The position numbers and the translations under genes were made by a program. Below, one piece after another: positions 20,325 through 30,123 of a stretch of DNA of 64,000 nt. This DNA comes from an uncultured Anaerolineae bacterium. GTDB taxonomy: Bacteria > Chloroflexota > Anaerolineae > JACIWP01. Numbering within the stretch: position 1 is the stretch's first letter; each line of letters opens with the position of its first letter. The DNA lies in NCBI GenBank assembly GCA_938049385.1, contig CALIBQ010000004.1:1-64000 (forward strand). Direction: 5' to 3'. Below the pieces are notes generated by a model, which saw nothing but the letters and a program-made list of their open reading frames with translations, ran no database searches and had not been told where the DNA came from.

Positions 20325-21698
20325 ATGCCCGCACACTGGTTATCCGAAATCATGCGCCGTTCCCATGACGGGCCGTTCATGCGCGAACACGACTTCGACA
20401 TGGCCGTGGCCAAAACCGCCCGTCAGCTCACGAAGAAATACGGCATCCGCTTCAACCCGCAAACCCCTGTCCCCTGGGATGACGACCTGACTGACCGAGT
20501 CTATCAGGCCGGCCTCGAACTGTTCCTGGAAGTGGGCGTCTACAACATGGACACCTCTCGCGTCATCCGCTTCTCGCGCGATGAGGTCGAGGAAATCCTG
20601 CGCCATGAGCCTGGCCAGGTCGTCCTTGGCGAGGGGAAGGATGCCGTCGTCATGAAGGCCCGCAAGGTCGAGGACACAGAGCGCCCCATCGTGCACTCCG
20701 GCCCCACCGGGACGCCCTGCTCCGAGACGATGCATCCCCGCATTCTCATCAGTTGTGCGCAGGAGCCGCTGATCGACTGCCTCGGCGCCGGCTCCGTCGC
20801 CATGTACCACGGCCAGGAGATCAAGCCTGGCACCCCGTTAGAAATCATGGGCTCGCGGCGTGACGCCATCGCGGCGCGCATGGCCGTGACCGCCGCCGGC
20901 CGGCCAGGTATGCACATCAACGACGTCGCCGTCTCCTTGACCTGCGCCGGCAAAATGGCCGCCTGCAACCCGCAGTTCGGCTTGCGTCCCAGCGACGGCC
21001 TCCTGGTCTCCCAGATGACCGAGCTGAAGACCAACTTCGACCAGCTCTCGCGCGTCGCCTTCCTCCTGGACTACGGCATCCGCATCGTGGACTTGATGAC
21101 CCCGCTTATCGGGGGCATCGGCGGAGGGGCCGAGGGCACGGCTATCGTATCCATCGCCACCCACCTGCTGGGCGCCACCTGCTACTGCGCCGATTACCAC
21201 ATGATGAGCCACACCCACCTGAAATGGCTCAACAACACCGACCGCATGGGCCTCTGGATTATGGCCGAGGTCGGTCAGGCGCTGTCCCGCAACACCCGCA
21301 TTGTTACCCTGAACGACATCTACACCGTTTCCGGCCCCGGCACGGAAGAACTGCTCTACGAGGCCGCCGCCGGCGCTATCACTGGCACCGTCAGCGGCAT
21401 GAACATCCAGGGGTGCGGCTGTACCGGCGGCTCCCTCACCGACCACTATACCGGGCTGGAAGCCCGCTTCGCCGCCGAGGTCTCGCGCGCCGTCGTCGGC
21501 ATGTCCCGCCAGCAGGCCAACGAACTGGTCCTCAAAATCCTGCCCCTTTATGAGCACACCTTTGAGGCGCCGAGGCGCGGGCTCCCATTCCAGGAAGTGT
21601 ATGACCCGCTCACCGTCCAGCCGAAGCCGACCTGGATCGAGCCGTACCAGCGCGCCAAGGAAAAACTGGCCAGCTTGGGCATCCATTTCGTCACCTGA
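20325..21698 (+). CDS. MtmB-like corrinoid methyltransferase lacking pyrrolysine
   Basis: 457 residues, co-linear with monomethylamine methyltransferase MtmB (458 residues). Shared landmarks are QKYG/KKYGI near the N-terminus, GPTGTP, GRPGM, and the C-terminal TGLEARFAAEVSRA...PLYE stretch. In MtmB the in-frame amber codon for pyrrolysine (residue 202) follows GRPGMGV; here the equivalent site in GRPGMHINDV is Asn199, encoded by AAC at 20919-20921. The alignment is from memory of the MtmB family. Substrate specificity is therefore likely not monomethylamine, as with non-pyrrolysine MttB homologues that use glycine betaine and similar compounds. It should transfer a methyl group to the corrinoid protein encoded next. 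AAAGGAGG lies 13 bases before the ATG, a long spacing. Confidence 0.85.
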   Translation: MPAHWLSEIMRRSHDGPFMREHDFDMAVAKTARQLTKKYGIRFNPQTPVPWDDDLTDRVYQAGLELFLEVGVYNMDTSRVIRFSRDEVEEILRHEPGQVVLGEGKDAVVMKARKVEDTERPIVHSGPTGTPCSETMHPRILISCAQEPLIDCLGAGSVAMYHGQEIKPGTPLEIMGSRRDAIAARMAVTAAGRPGMHINDVAVSLTCAGKMAACNPQFGLRPSDGLLVSQMTELKTNFDQLSRVAFLLDYGIRIVDLMTPLIGGIGGGAEGTAIVSIATHLLGATCYCADYHMMSHTHLKWLNNTDRMGLWIMAEVGQALSRNTRIVTLNDIYTVSGPGTEELLYEAAAGAITGTVSGMNIQGCGCTGGSLTDHYTGLEARFAAEVSRAVVGMSRQQANELVLKILPLYEHTFEAPRRGLPFQEVYDPLTVQPKPTWIEPYQRAKEKLASLGIHFVT

Positions 21699-21753
21699 TG
21701 CCTGCCGGCCAGTAATCCCCCTATACCCGAGGAAAGGAGAATCACCTACCGCC

Positions 21754-22404
21754 ATGCTGGAGAAATATCGCGAACCGCTGAGCAATGCCATCGCCGAGGG
21801 CGAGGCTGAACAGGCTGTCGAGCTGACCCGACAAGCTCTCTCCGAAGGCGTTGACCCCTTGGACATCATTCAGGGCATCCTGGTGCCGGCCTTGACCCAG
21901 GTCGGCGAACGCTTCCAGGCATTCGAGATTTTCCTGCCGGAGCTGATGATGGCCGGCGACGCGGCGGCCGCCGCCACCACCATCTTGGAAGAAGCCATCG
22001 CCGCTAAAGGTGCCCAGCGTCAGCATTTGGGCACCATCGTGCTCGGGACCGTTGCCGGCGACATCCACGATATCGGCAAGAACATCGTCTCCACCCTGCT
22101 TCGCTCCCATGGGTTCAACGTGGTGGACCTGGGACGCGATGTGCCGGCCATTCGGTTCATTGAGGAAGCGGAAAAACATCACGCCGCCATCATCGCCATG
22201 TCGGCGCTGATGACCACCACGCGGCCGGCCCAGCGCGACACCATCAACCTCCTCAAAGAGCTGGGCAAGCGCGATGCTTTTAAGGTAATTGTAGGCGGCG
22301 GATGCGTTAATGCCGAATGGGCGCAGGCCATCGGCGCTGATGGCTATGCCGAGAACGCCGCCGAGGCAGTTGTGCTGTGCAAACGACTGCTTCAGGCGAA
22401 CTGA
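21754..22404 (+). CDS. Corrinoid (B12-binding) methyl carrier protein
   Basis: 216 residues of the MtmC/MttC/MtbC family. Residues 1-90 are the helical cap domain (EGVDPLDIIQGILVPALTQVG), and residues 91-216 the Rossmann B12-binding domain with the DxHxxG motif at Asp103-His105-Gly108; His105 would be the lower cobalt ligand. It accepts a methyl group from the adjacent MtmB-like enzyme and passes it to a second methyltransferase. Neither that acceptor enzyme nor a RamA-type reactivase is in the window. The ATG at 21754 follows AAAGGAG by about 14 bases. Confidence 0.95.
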   Translation: MLEKYREPLSNAIAEGEAEQAVELTRQALSEGVDPLDIIQGILVPALTQVGERFQAFEIFLPELMMAGDAAAAATTILEEAIAAKGAQRQHLGTIVLGTVAGDIHDIGKNIVSTLLRSHGFNVVDLGRDVPAIRFIEEAEKHHAAIIAMSALMTTTRPAQRDTINLLKELGKRDAFKVIVGGGCVNAEWAQAIGADGYAENAAEAVVLCKRLLQAN

Positions 22405-22488
22405 GCGGGGCTGTTCGCCGGCTTCTCCGCCGTTCGAGGTGTCAGCCTTCTGGTTCCCATATCATTTTCCAGAGAGGAGGTTTTTCGT

Positions 22489-23544
22489 ATGCTAGGAAGA
22501 AGGGCCCGATCCATCCTTGCCGTGCTAGTTGTGCTGGTGCTGGTAGCCGTGAGCCTCGGCGCCTGCGCGCCCGCCACCCCTGCGCCCACCCCCGTACCCC
22601 CCACCAGCACGCCGGCCCCTACCGCCGCACCTTCTGGCGCGGCACCGGTTCGCCTGGCCATCTTGATGACTGGCGAAATCACCGACCTGTCGTGGAACGC
22701 CCAGATGTACCGCGCCGCCATGGAAATCAAGGAAAAACTGGGCATTGACGTGGCCTACTCCGAGCAGATCGCGCCGGCAGACGGCGAGCGCGTCATGCGC
22801 GAGTATGCGGATGAGGGCTACAACCTCATCATCGCCCATTCCTTCTCCTACGGCGATGCGGTCTTCCGCGTGGCGCAGGATTATCCCAATGTCAATTTCG
22901 CCTGGGCCGGCGGCATGAACAAGACCGCCCAGAACGTGGCGGACTACGACCAGCCCTTCTACCAGGCCTCGTACCTGATCGGCATCCTCGCCGGCGGCGT
23001 CTCCAAGGGCACTATGAACTTCCTGGGCGGGTTCGATATCCCCGTCTGCCATTCCATGGCCGAGGCGTTCAAGGCCGGCGCCCGCAGTGTGAACCCTAAC
23101 TCCACCTTGCTCGCTTCCTATGTCGGCGACTGGGGCGATGTTGCCAAAGCCAAAGAGGCCGCCCTGGCGCAAATTGATGCCGGCGCGGACTTCGGCATCG
23201 GTTGCGGCGAAGGTCCGACCCTCGGCATGATTGAGGCCGCCAAAGAGCGCGGCGTTTATGCCACCGGTTATGTCGGCGACATGTCCGAGATCGCGCCGGA
23301 CACTGTCTTGACCAGCTTGGTGTGGAACCTGTATCCACTGCTGGAGACCATGGTCAAGGACGTCCAGGCCGGCGCGTTCCAGCCCGGCAAGTTCTACTCC
23401 CTGGGCGTGGCGCAGGGCGCCTTTGAGATGCCCATCAACCCCAAGCTCAAGGACAAGGTGCCGGCCAGCGTCCTGGAACAGGTCGAAAAGGCCAAGGCGG
23501 ACATCATCGCCGGCAAACTCGAGGTTCCGTACATCCCACAGTAA
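22489..23544 (+). CDS. BMP-family ABC transporter substrate-binding lipoprotein (second system)
   Basis: 351 residues with a lipobox ending VSLGAC (Cys26) and a long Thr/Pro/Ala linker. The mature domain is BMP-like but its first ligand loop reads LMTGEITDLSWNAQM, differing from the DKSFN type of the first system, so the ligand may differ. It is 84 bp downstream of the corrinoid gene on the same strand, which ties import to the methyltransferase pair. AGAGGAGG precedes the ATG. Confidence 0.93.
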   Translation: MLGRRARSILAVLVVLVLVAVSLGACAPATPAPTPVPPTSTPAPTAAPSGAAPVRLAILMTGEITDLSWNAQMYRAAMEIKEKLGIDVAYSEQIAPADGERVMREYADEGYNLIIAHSFSYGDAVFRVAQDYPNVNFAWAGGMNKTAQNVADYDQPFYQASYLIGILAGGVSKGTMNFLGGFDIPVCHSMAEAFKAGARSVNPNSTLLASYVGDWGDVAKAKEAALAQIDAGADFGIGCGEGPTLGMIEAAKERGVYATGYVGDMSEIAPDTVLTSLVWNLYPLLETMVKDVQAGAFQPGKFYSLGVAQGAFEMPINPKLKDKVPASVLEQVEKAKADIIAGKLEVPYIPQ

Positions 23545-23559
23545 CGGCATGTAGCTGTT

Positions 23560-23590
23560 GGGGGAGCCAGGAAGTGTTCCTGGCTCCCCC
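23560..23590 (+). terminator. 14-bp stem hairpin between receptor and ATPase genes
   Basis: GGGGGAGCCAGGAA pairs perfectly with TTCCTGGCTCCCCC around a GTG loop, 15 nt after the receptor stop. Like the palindrome at 12147-12178 it lacks a strong T-tract and probably sets receptor-to-transporter ratio. Confidence 0.7.
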
Positions 23591-23607
23591 CGCCTATTCC
23601 CCATAGA

Positions 23608-25199
<1,592 letters not shown>

Positions 25200-25203
<4 letters not shown>

Positions 25204-26270
25204 CCCAAAGAGCCGCGCTCTCCACGACGGGACAGCGTCCTTCTACCGCGATGTCCCTGCTCCTGAAGGGGTCCCCCATCCTGGCGGTGATCCTCGCCCT
25301 TCTGCTGGGGGCTTTGATCATCGCGGCCGTCGGCGTCAGCCCGCTGGCCGCCTATCAAGCCATGGTCAAAGGAGCCTTTGGAAGCCCGCGCGCGCTTACG
25401 CAGGCCTCCCTGCGCGCCGTGCCCCTCCTGCTCATCAGCCTGGGGCTGGTTCTGGCCTTCCGCAGTCGCATCTGGAACATCGGGGCAGAGGGGCAGTTGT
25501 ACATGGGGGCCTGGGCCGCCGCACTGTTCGCGCTGAGCTTCCCGGACCTGCCGCCGGCCCTCATGTTGATGGGTCTCCTGCTGGTAGGCTTCGCCGGCGG
25601 CGCGCTGTGGGGGCTGGTGCCGGCGCTCCTGCGGGCCTACCTGGGTGCCAATGAAATCGTCACCAGCCTCCTGCTGAATTACGTGGCCATCTTCTGGGTG
25701 AGCTATCAGGTGCGCCTGCCGATGAAAGACCCCACATCCTTCCTGCCGCAGAGCGCCGTCCTGCCGGCGTCGGCCTCCCTGCCGGTACTGCCGGGCACGC
25801 GCCTGCACATGGGGGTCATCTTGGGGCTTATCCTGGTGCCGGCCATCGCCTTCATCCTCTGGAAGACCCCGCTGGGCTACCGCCTGCGGGTCGTCGGCTC
25901 CAACCCGAACGCGGCCCGCTTCGCCGGCATCAATGTCCCCTTGCATATCATCATCGTTATGGTCATCAGCGGCGGGTTGGCCGGCATCGCCGGCATGATC
26001 GAGGTCGCCGGCGTGCACCACCGCCTGATCCAGGATATCTCGCCAGGGTTTGGCTTCACCGCCATCGTCGTGGCCCTGCTGGGACAGCTTCATCCCGCCG
26101 GCGCCCTCCTGGCGGCGTACTTCTTCGCATCCCTGGTCATCGGGGCCGATTCCATGCAGCGCATCGTGGGCCTGCCCGTGGCCCTGACCGAGGTCATCCA
26201 GGCGTTGGTCGTGCTCTTCGTGCTGGCCAGCGAGGCGTTCAGGAGGCGTGTCCGCCGTGTCGTGGGATAG
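25200..26270 (+). CDS. ABC transporter permease 1, nucleoside/BMP type (second system)
   Basis: 356 residues with about eight to ten hydrophobic helices and family motifs WNIGAEGQLYMGAW, LGANEIVTSLLLNY and VGSNPNAARFAGI. It is the stand-alone equivalent of the permease half of the fusion at 13765, and here no binding domain is attached. ATGA overlap with the ATPase gene and a 14-bp overlap with the next permease indicate tight coupling. Confidence 0.94.
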
Positions 26271-27201
26271 CCTGCTCCAGACCGCGTTCATCATCTCCTT
26301 GATCACCTCCGGCATCCGGCTGGCAGTGCCTGTCCTGCTGGCGGTGCTTGGCGAGATCATCACGGAGCGCGCCGGTGTGCAGAACCTAGGGCTCGAGGGC
26401 ATCATGGCCCTCGGCGCCTTCGCCGGCTTCGCCGCCGCTTTCACCACCGGCAGCGGCATCATCGGACTGCTGGCCGGCGTGCTGGCCGGCATGCTCCTGG
26501 GCCTGCTGATGGGCTACTTCGCCGTCACCCTCAAGGTGAACCAGGTCATCGCCGGCATCTCCCTGGTGCTCCTCGGCCAGGGCTCCGCCAATTTCTTCTA
26601 CCGCCAGATCTTCGGTGTCTCTCAGCGCCCACCGCGCATTGCCGGCCTGCCCGAGGTCCCCATCCCCTTCCTGGCGGACATACCGTATCTCGGCGGCATC
26701 CTTTTCCGACATAATATCGCCGTCTATTTCACTGTCCTGCTGGTAGTCATCGTCTGGGTACTGCTGTTCGGGACCACCTGGGGGCTGAAGGTGCGGGCGG
26801 TCGGGGAACACCCTTCGGCGGCGGACACCTCCGGCGTGGATGTCGCCGGCATCCGCTACGCCTGCACCATCCTCGGCGCGGCCTTCGCCGGCCTGGGCGG
26901 GGCGGTGCTCAGCGTGGCGCAGATGAAGCTTTTCACCGAGAACATGGTCGCCGGCCGCGGCTGGATCGCCATTGCGCTGGTCATTTTCTCCCGCTGGCAC
27001 CCCGGCCTGGCGCTGGCCGGCGCTGTCCTGTTCGGGCTGGCGGATGCCCTGCAGTTCCGCTTCCAGGCCCTGGGCTTCGAGGCGGTCCCCTACGAGTTCC
27101 TGCTCATGCTCCCCTATATCCTGACCATCGTCGTCCTGCTGGCCGGCGGCCGGCGGGGCGCCGCGCCGGCGGCCCTCGGCATCCCGTACGAGAAGGAGTA
27201 A
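26257..27201 (+). CDS. ABC transporter permease 2, nucleoside/BMP type (second system)
   Basis: 314 residues with NLGLEGIMALGAF and VGEHPSAADTSGV motifs, the usual partner of the preceding permease. The GTG at 26257 is preferred over the GTG at 26248 because AGGAGG (26241-26246) would be only one base from the latter and ten from the former. It is the last gene of the operon. Confidence 0.93.
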   Translation: MSWDSLLQTAFIISLITSGIRLAVPVLLAVLGEIITERAGVQNLGLEGIMALGAFAGFAAAFTTGSGIIGLLAGVLAGMLLGLLMGYFAVTLKVNQVIAGISLVLLGQGSANFFYRQIFGVSQRPPRIAGLPEVPIPFLADIPYLGGILFRHNIAVYFTVLLVVIVWVLLFGTTWGLKVRAVGEHPSAADTSGVDVAGIRYACTILGAAFAGLGGAVLSVAQMKLFTENMVAGRGWIAIALVIFSRWHPGLALAGAVLFGLADALQFRFQALGFEAVPYEFLLMLPYILTIVVLLAGGRRGAAPAALGIPYEKE

Positions 27202-27270
27202 CCGGGTACGACGGAACCTAGGTGCTCCGTGCCATCTACGACGTCGGCCGCTGGTGGCCGTAACAAGAAG

Positions 27271-27403
27271 CCCCTCCCCCGCAGCGCAGGAAAGGGGCCG
27301 TGGGTAAGGACCATATCCCCTCGCTCACCGCGTGGGAGAGGGGCCAGGAGTGAGGGCCATTCCCTTCGCCCACCGCGTAGGAGAGGGGCCAGGGGTGAGG
27401 GCA
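27271..27403. repeat. Two to three imperfect tandem REP-like units
   Basis: Units at 27311-27356 and 27357-27403 share the pattern CCC-TCGC-CACCGCGT-GGAGAGGGGCCAGG-GTGAGGGC, with a weaker unit at 27271-27310. Each can fold on its C-rich and G-rich arms. Related units occur at 57849-57925, 58281-58325 and 10791-10840. They fill the gap between converging operons. Confidence 0.6.
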
Positions 27404-27404
27404 C

Positions 27405-27923
27405 CTACATGCACACCGCTTCCGTCCGCTCCAACGGCTTCCAGCGAGATTCCCGCAGGCGCTTGGAGAAGATCAGCAGGTCATCCCCATCCTGATAAAA
27501 ATCATGCACCACCGCCTCGACCTGATAGCCGCAGTGGGCGTACAGCGCACAGGCGGATGCATACAGCGGGGAACTCGAGGTCTCGATCAGGACCTTACGG
27601 CCCCCTCGTGCGGCGATCTCCTCCTCCGCCTCTTGCAAGAGCGCCCGTCCAATGCCCCGATGCTGTGCCTCCGGGGCTACCGCGATCCAGTAGATATCGT
27701 ATATCCCTTCCGTCAGGGAATGGGGGCCGAAACAAACATAGCCCCACACCGCACCGCCCTCGCGATACACGCGAAAAGAATAGCCGCTCCGCTCCTCACC
27801 TGCGCTCAGGTACTGGGACCACAGCTCCTGGGCGCACCGTACCTCGCCGGCGGTAAAGACGCCGGCCTGCTGGGTGATGCGGAGTATACTTGACCCGTCT
27901 GCTTCTGTCGCTGACTCGATCAT
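27405..27923 (-). CDS. GNAT-family N-acetyltransferase
   Basis: 172 residues with the acetyl-CoA motif VAPEAQHRGIGRALLQEAE and the C-terminal LYAHCGYQVEAVV segment of GNAT enzymes. The ATG at 27923 has AGGGAAGG eight bases upstream. It is the last gene of the aminomutase/ATP-grasp operon and its first 128 bp overlap the end of the preceding open frame. Given a lysine 2,3-aminomutase in the operon, it could be the beta-lysine acetyltransferase (AblB role), which is inference. Confidence 0.85.
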   Translation of the reverse strand: MIESATEADGSSILRITQQAGVFTAGEVRCAQELWSQYLSAGEERSGYSFRVYREGGAVWGYVCFGPHSLTEGIYDIYWIAVAPEAQHRGIGRALLQEAEEEIAARGGRKVLIETSSSPLYASACALYAHCGYQVEAVVHDFYQDGDDLLIFSKRLRESRWKPLERTEAVCM

Positions 27924-28953
27924 ACGTGTGCCTTCCCTGCCAGGCGATCTCCAGGATGTGCTCCACCATATCGGCATAGGACAAGCCGGCCTGCGCCGCC
28001 GCCCGGAAAAAGCCGGCGTCCGGCGCGATGTCCGGGTTGCAGTTCACCTCAATCACATAGGGCATGCCCTCTTCCGACACCCGCATATCCACCCGGGCAT
28101 ACCCCTCACAGCCAATGATCTCCCACACCGCCACCGCGACAGAGGAGATGGCACTGCGCAGGGTGTCATCGTGCAGGGTGTTGTACACCGCCGGCGTATG
28201 CTGATACTCGAACGACCCCTCCTCCCACTTGGCCGCGTACGAGACGATGCGCTGATACGGGTCTGGGAAAGCGCTGAAGTCAATCTCGGCCAGCGGGAGC
28301 AGTTCGGGCGGTTCGCCCCACAGGGCCGCGTTGAATTCCCGGCCGGCGATGAACTCCTCCACCAGCGATGCCTGGCGGTACGTCTGCCGCATGTATGCCA
28401 CCCGCCGGCGCACCTCGGCCAAGGAATGGGCCACCGCCGGATACTCCACCCCAACGCTCCCATCTTCCGCCATCGGCTTGACGATGACCGGATACCCCAA
28501 GCCCAGGTCCGCCTCGTCGCGCAGTTCGTCCTCATGCTGGACGATGCGCCAGGGAGGGGTCGGGATGCCGTGCTGGGCCAGGAGCGATTTGGTGCGGCCC
28601 TTGTGCGTGGTCAGGGCCAGGGCATCGCCGCGGGCGCCGGTGAAGCAGTAGCCCATAGCTTCCAGTGCCCAGGCAACGCGCGCTTCCTCAAAGAGCCGGC
28701 CTTCCCCGCCGTCCACCAGGTTGAAGACCACCCACTCCGTCGGAGGGTACTGGCGCGCCAGGTCCTCCACCTCGCCGGCCAGGGACACGAGGGCAGCCCG
28801 ATAGCCTTTCGACTGCAGGGCCTCTGCCACCGCATGGGCGCATGAGGCCATGCTCCGTTCCGCGAGCAGGTCGCGCGGTTCGCCCTTCACCAAGCGGCGG
28901 CTGTCGTGGAACAGCACCACCACGCCAGCCAATTCCTGCGGCAGTACAGCCAT
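27796..28953 (-). CDS. D-Ala-D-Ala-ligase-like ATP-grasp enzyme (second of pair)
   Basis: 385 residues. The ATP-grasp core shows PVIVKPMAEDGSVGV, SLVEEFIAGREFNAALWG, and the metal-binding end ARVDMRVSEEGMPYVIEVNCNPDI. It belongs with D-alanine-D-alanine ligases but has its own N-terminal domain, so the two substrates are unknown. The last 40 or so residues (from about GRHTYDRV) are Arg-rich and do not look like a ligase end; a one-base frame change would instead stop at a TGA overlapping the GNAT ATG. This may be a frameshift or simply an over-long tail. GGAGGGGGAG precedes the ATG. Confidence 0.85.
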   Translation of the reverse strand: MAVLPQELAGVVVLFHDSRRLVKGEPRDLLAERSMASCAHAVAEALQSKGYRAALVSLAGEVEDLARQYPPTEWVVFNLVDGGEGRLFEEARVAWALEAMGYCFTGARGDALALTTHKGRTKSLLAQHGIPTPPWRIVQHEDELRDEADLGLGYPVIVKPMAEDGSVGVEYPAVAHSLAEVRRRVAYMRQTYRQASLVEEFIAGREFNAALWGEPPELLPLAEIDFSAFPDPYQRIVSYAAKWEEGSFEYQHTPAVYNTLHDDTLRSAISSVAVAVWEIIGCEGYARVDMRVSEEGMPYVIEVNCNPDIAPDAGFFRAAAQAGLSYADMVEHILEIAWQGRHTYDRVSDRSRRVKYTPHHPAGRRLYRRRGTVRPGAVVPVPERR

Positions 28954-28983
28954 CTCCCCCTCCTATTCCTTTGTCAGGAGCAC

Positions 28984-30096
28984 TCAACCAGGCTTGCCCT
29001 GGGCGACGGAGGCCTCGCTGGGCGGCCGGCCGGCGGACGGATGTCCCACCGCCGAGGCCATGCCGTAGCGCTCCAGCGCCAGGTTCAGAATCTCGTTGAT
29101 GAGCGTGGTGTACTCCACTCCGCCGGCGCGCGCCGCGATCACGATATCGCTGTAGATCGGGTTCAGGCCCGGCAGGGTGTTGATCTCCATCAGCATGGGC
29201 CGGCCGGCGGCATCCAGCCGGAAATCCACCCGCGCCACGTCCAGCCCGCCCAGCACCTCAAAGGCCTGGACGGCCAACTTCTGCAGTTCAGCCGCCAGCG
29301 CGGGGTCTATCGGTGCTGGGCAAAGGTAATTCAGGTCCAGCGCCTTATCGGTCTTCAGGTAACTGCTGTAAGGGGTGCCGGCCTCTGATACCGGGCTGAC
29401 GTCAATCTCCAGCACCGGGAAGACATGGAAGCCTTCGGCGTCGTAGAAGCCGGGGCGCCGGCGCTCGCCGCCGCGCAGTCGGTTGCCCACCAGCCCGACG
29501 GTGAACTCGCGGCCCGGCAGATAGGCCTCCACCAGCGCCGGCTGGCGGTAGCGCGCGATCAGCCAGCGCACCCGCTCGTAGAGCGCCGGCATGTCCCGCA
29601 CCACCGATCCCTCGTCAATGCCCATGCCGGAGCCTTCCTGCACCGGCTTGACGAACAGGGGGAACTCCAGTTCCGGCGACAGCGGCTCGTCCCCACGCGA
29701 AAAGACCTGGAAGGGAGCGGTGGGCAGGCCGGCGTCCCGCCAGACCCGCTTTGCCGCCGCCTTATTTAGGGAAAGCGCATGCGCCAGCACCTTGGAGCCG
29801 GTGTAGGGGATGGCCAGCATTTCCAGGATGGCCGGCACGTGCGATTCGCGCGCATCCCCCCGCAGGCCTTCGGCGATATTGAAGCAGATATCGGGCCGCG
29901 CCGCGCGCAGGGCATCCCACAGGGTCTCATCCGCTTCCAGCAGGGTAACCCGATGCCCGCCGGCCTCCAGCGCCTCCTTGATACCGTTGACCGTGACCTC
30001 GGTATCATACTCCGCCAGGGCATCCGGCGGCGCATCAGGTCCCACCTGCACATGATGTTTCAAATTGAAGATCAACCCGACATGCAGTTGCGGCAT
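28984..30096 (-). CDS. D-Ala-D-Ala-ligase-like ATP-grasp enzyme (first of pair)
   Basis: 370 residues, paralogous to the enzyme at 27796. Motifs include CFNIAEGLRGDARESHVPAI (substrate/serine loop region), FPLFVKPVQEGSGMGI, LVEAYLPGREFTVGL and ARVDFRLDAAGRPMLMEINT. These bind ATP-Mg and an acyl phosphate. A second ligase 30 bp downstream and an aminomutase 27 bp upstream suggest a dedicated peptide-bond-forming pathway rather than cell-wall D-Ala-D-Ala synthesis, for which one ligase is enough. Confidence 0.88.
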   Translation of the reverse strand: MPQLHVGLIFNLKHHVQVGPDAPPDALAEYDTEVTVNGIKEALEAGGHRVTLLEADETLWDALRAARPDICFNIAEGLRGDARESHVPAILEMLAIPYTGSKVLAHALSLNKAAAKRVWRDAGLPTAPFQVFSRGDEPLSPELEFPLFVKPVQEGSGMGIDEGSVVRDMPALYERVRWLIARYRQPALVEAYLPGREFTVGLVGNRLRGGERRRPGFYDAEGFHVFPVLEIDVSPVSEAGTPYSSYLKTDKALDLNYLCPAPIDPALAAELQKLAVQAFEVLGGLDVARVDFRLDAAGRPMLMEINTLPGLNPIYSDIVIAARAGGVEYTTLINEILNLALERYGMASAVGHPSAGRPPSEASVAQGKPG

Positions 30097-30123
30097 ATGA
30101 TAGCGTTATCCCTGTTCCTACAC

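Noticed and set aside
27271-27403. CRISPR array
   Set aside because: The units are adjacent, imperfect and without unique spacers, and no cas genes are near.
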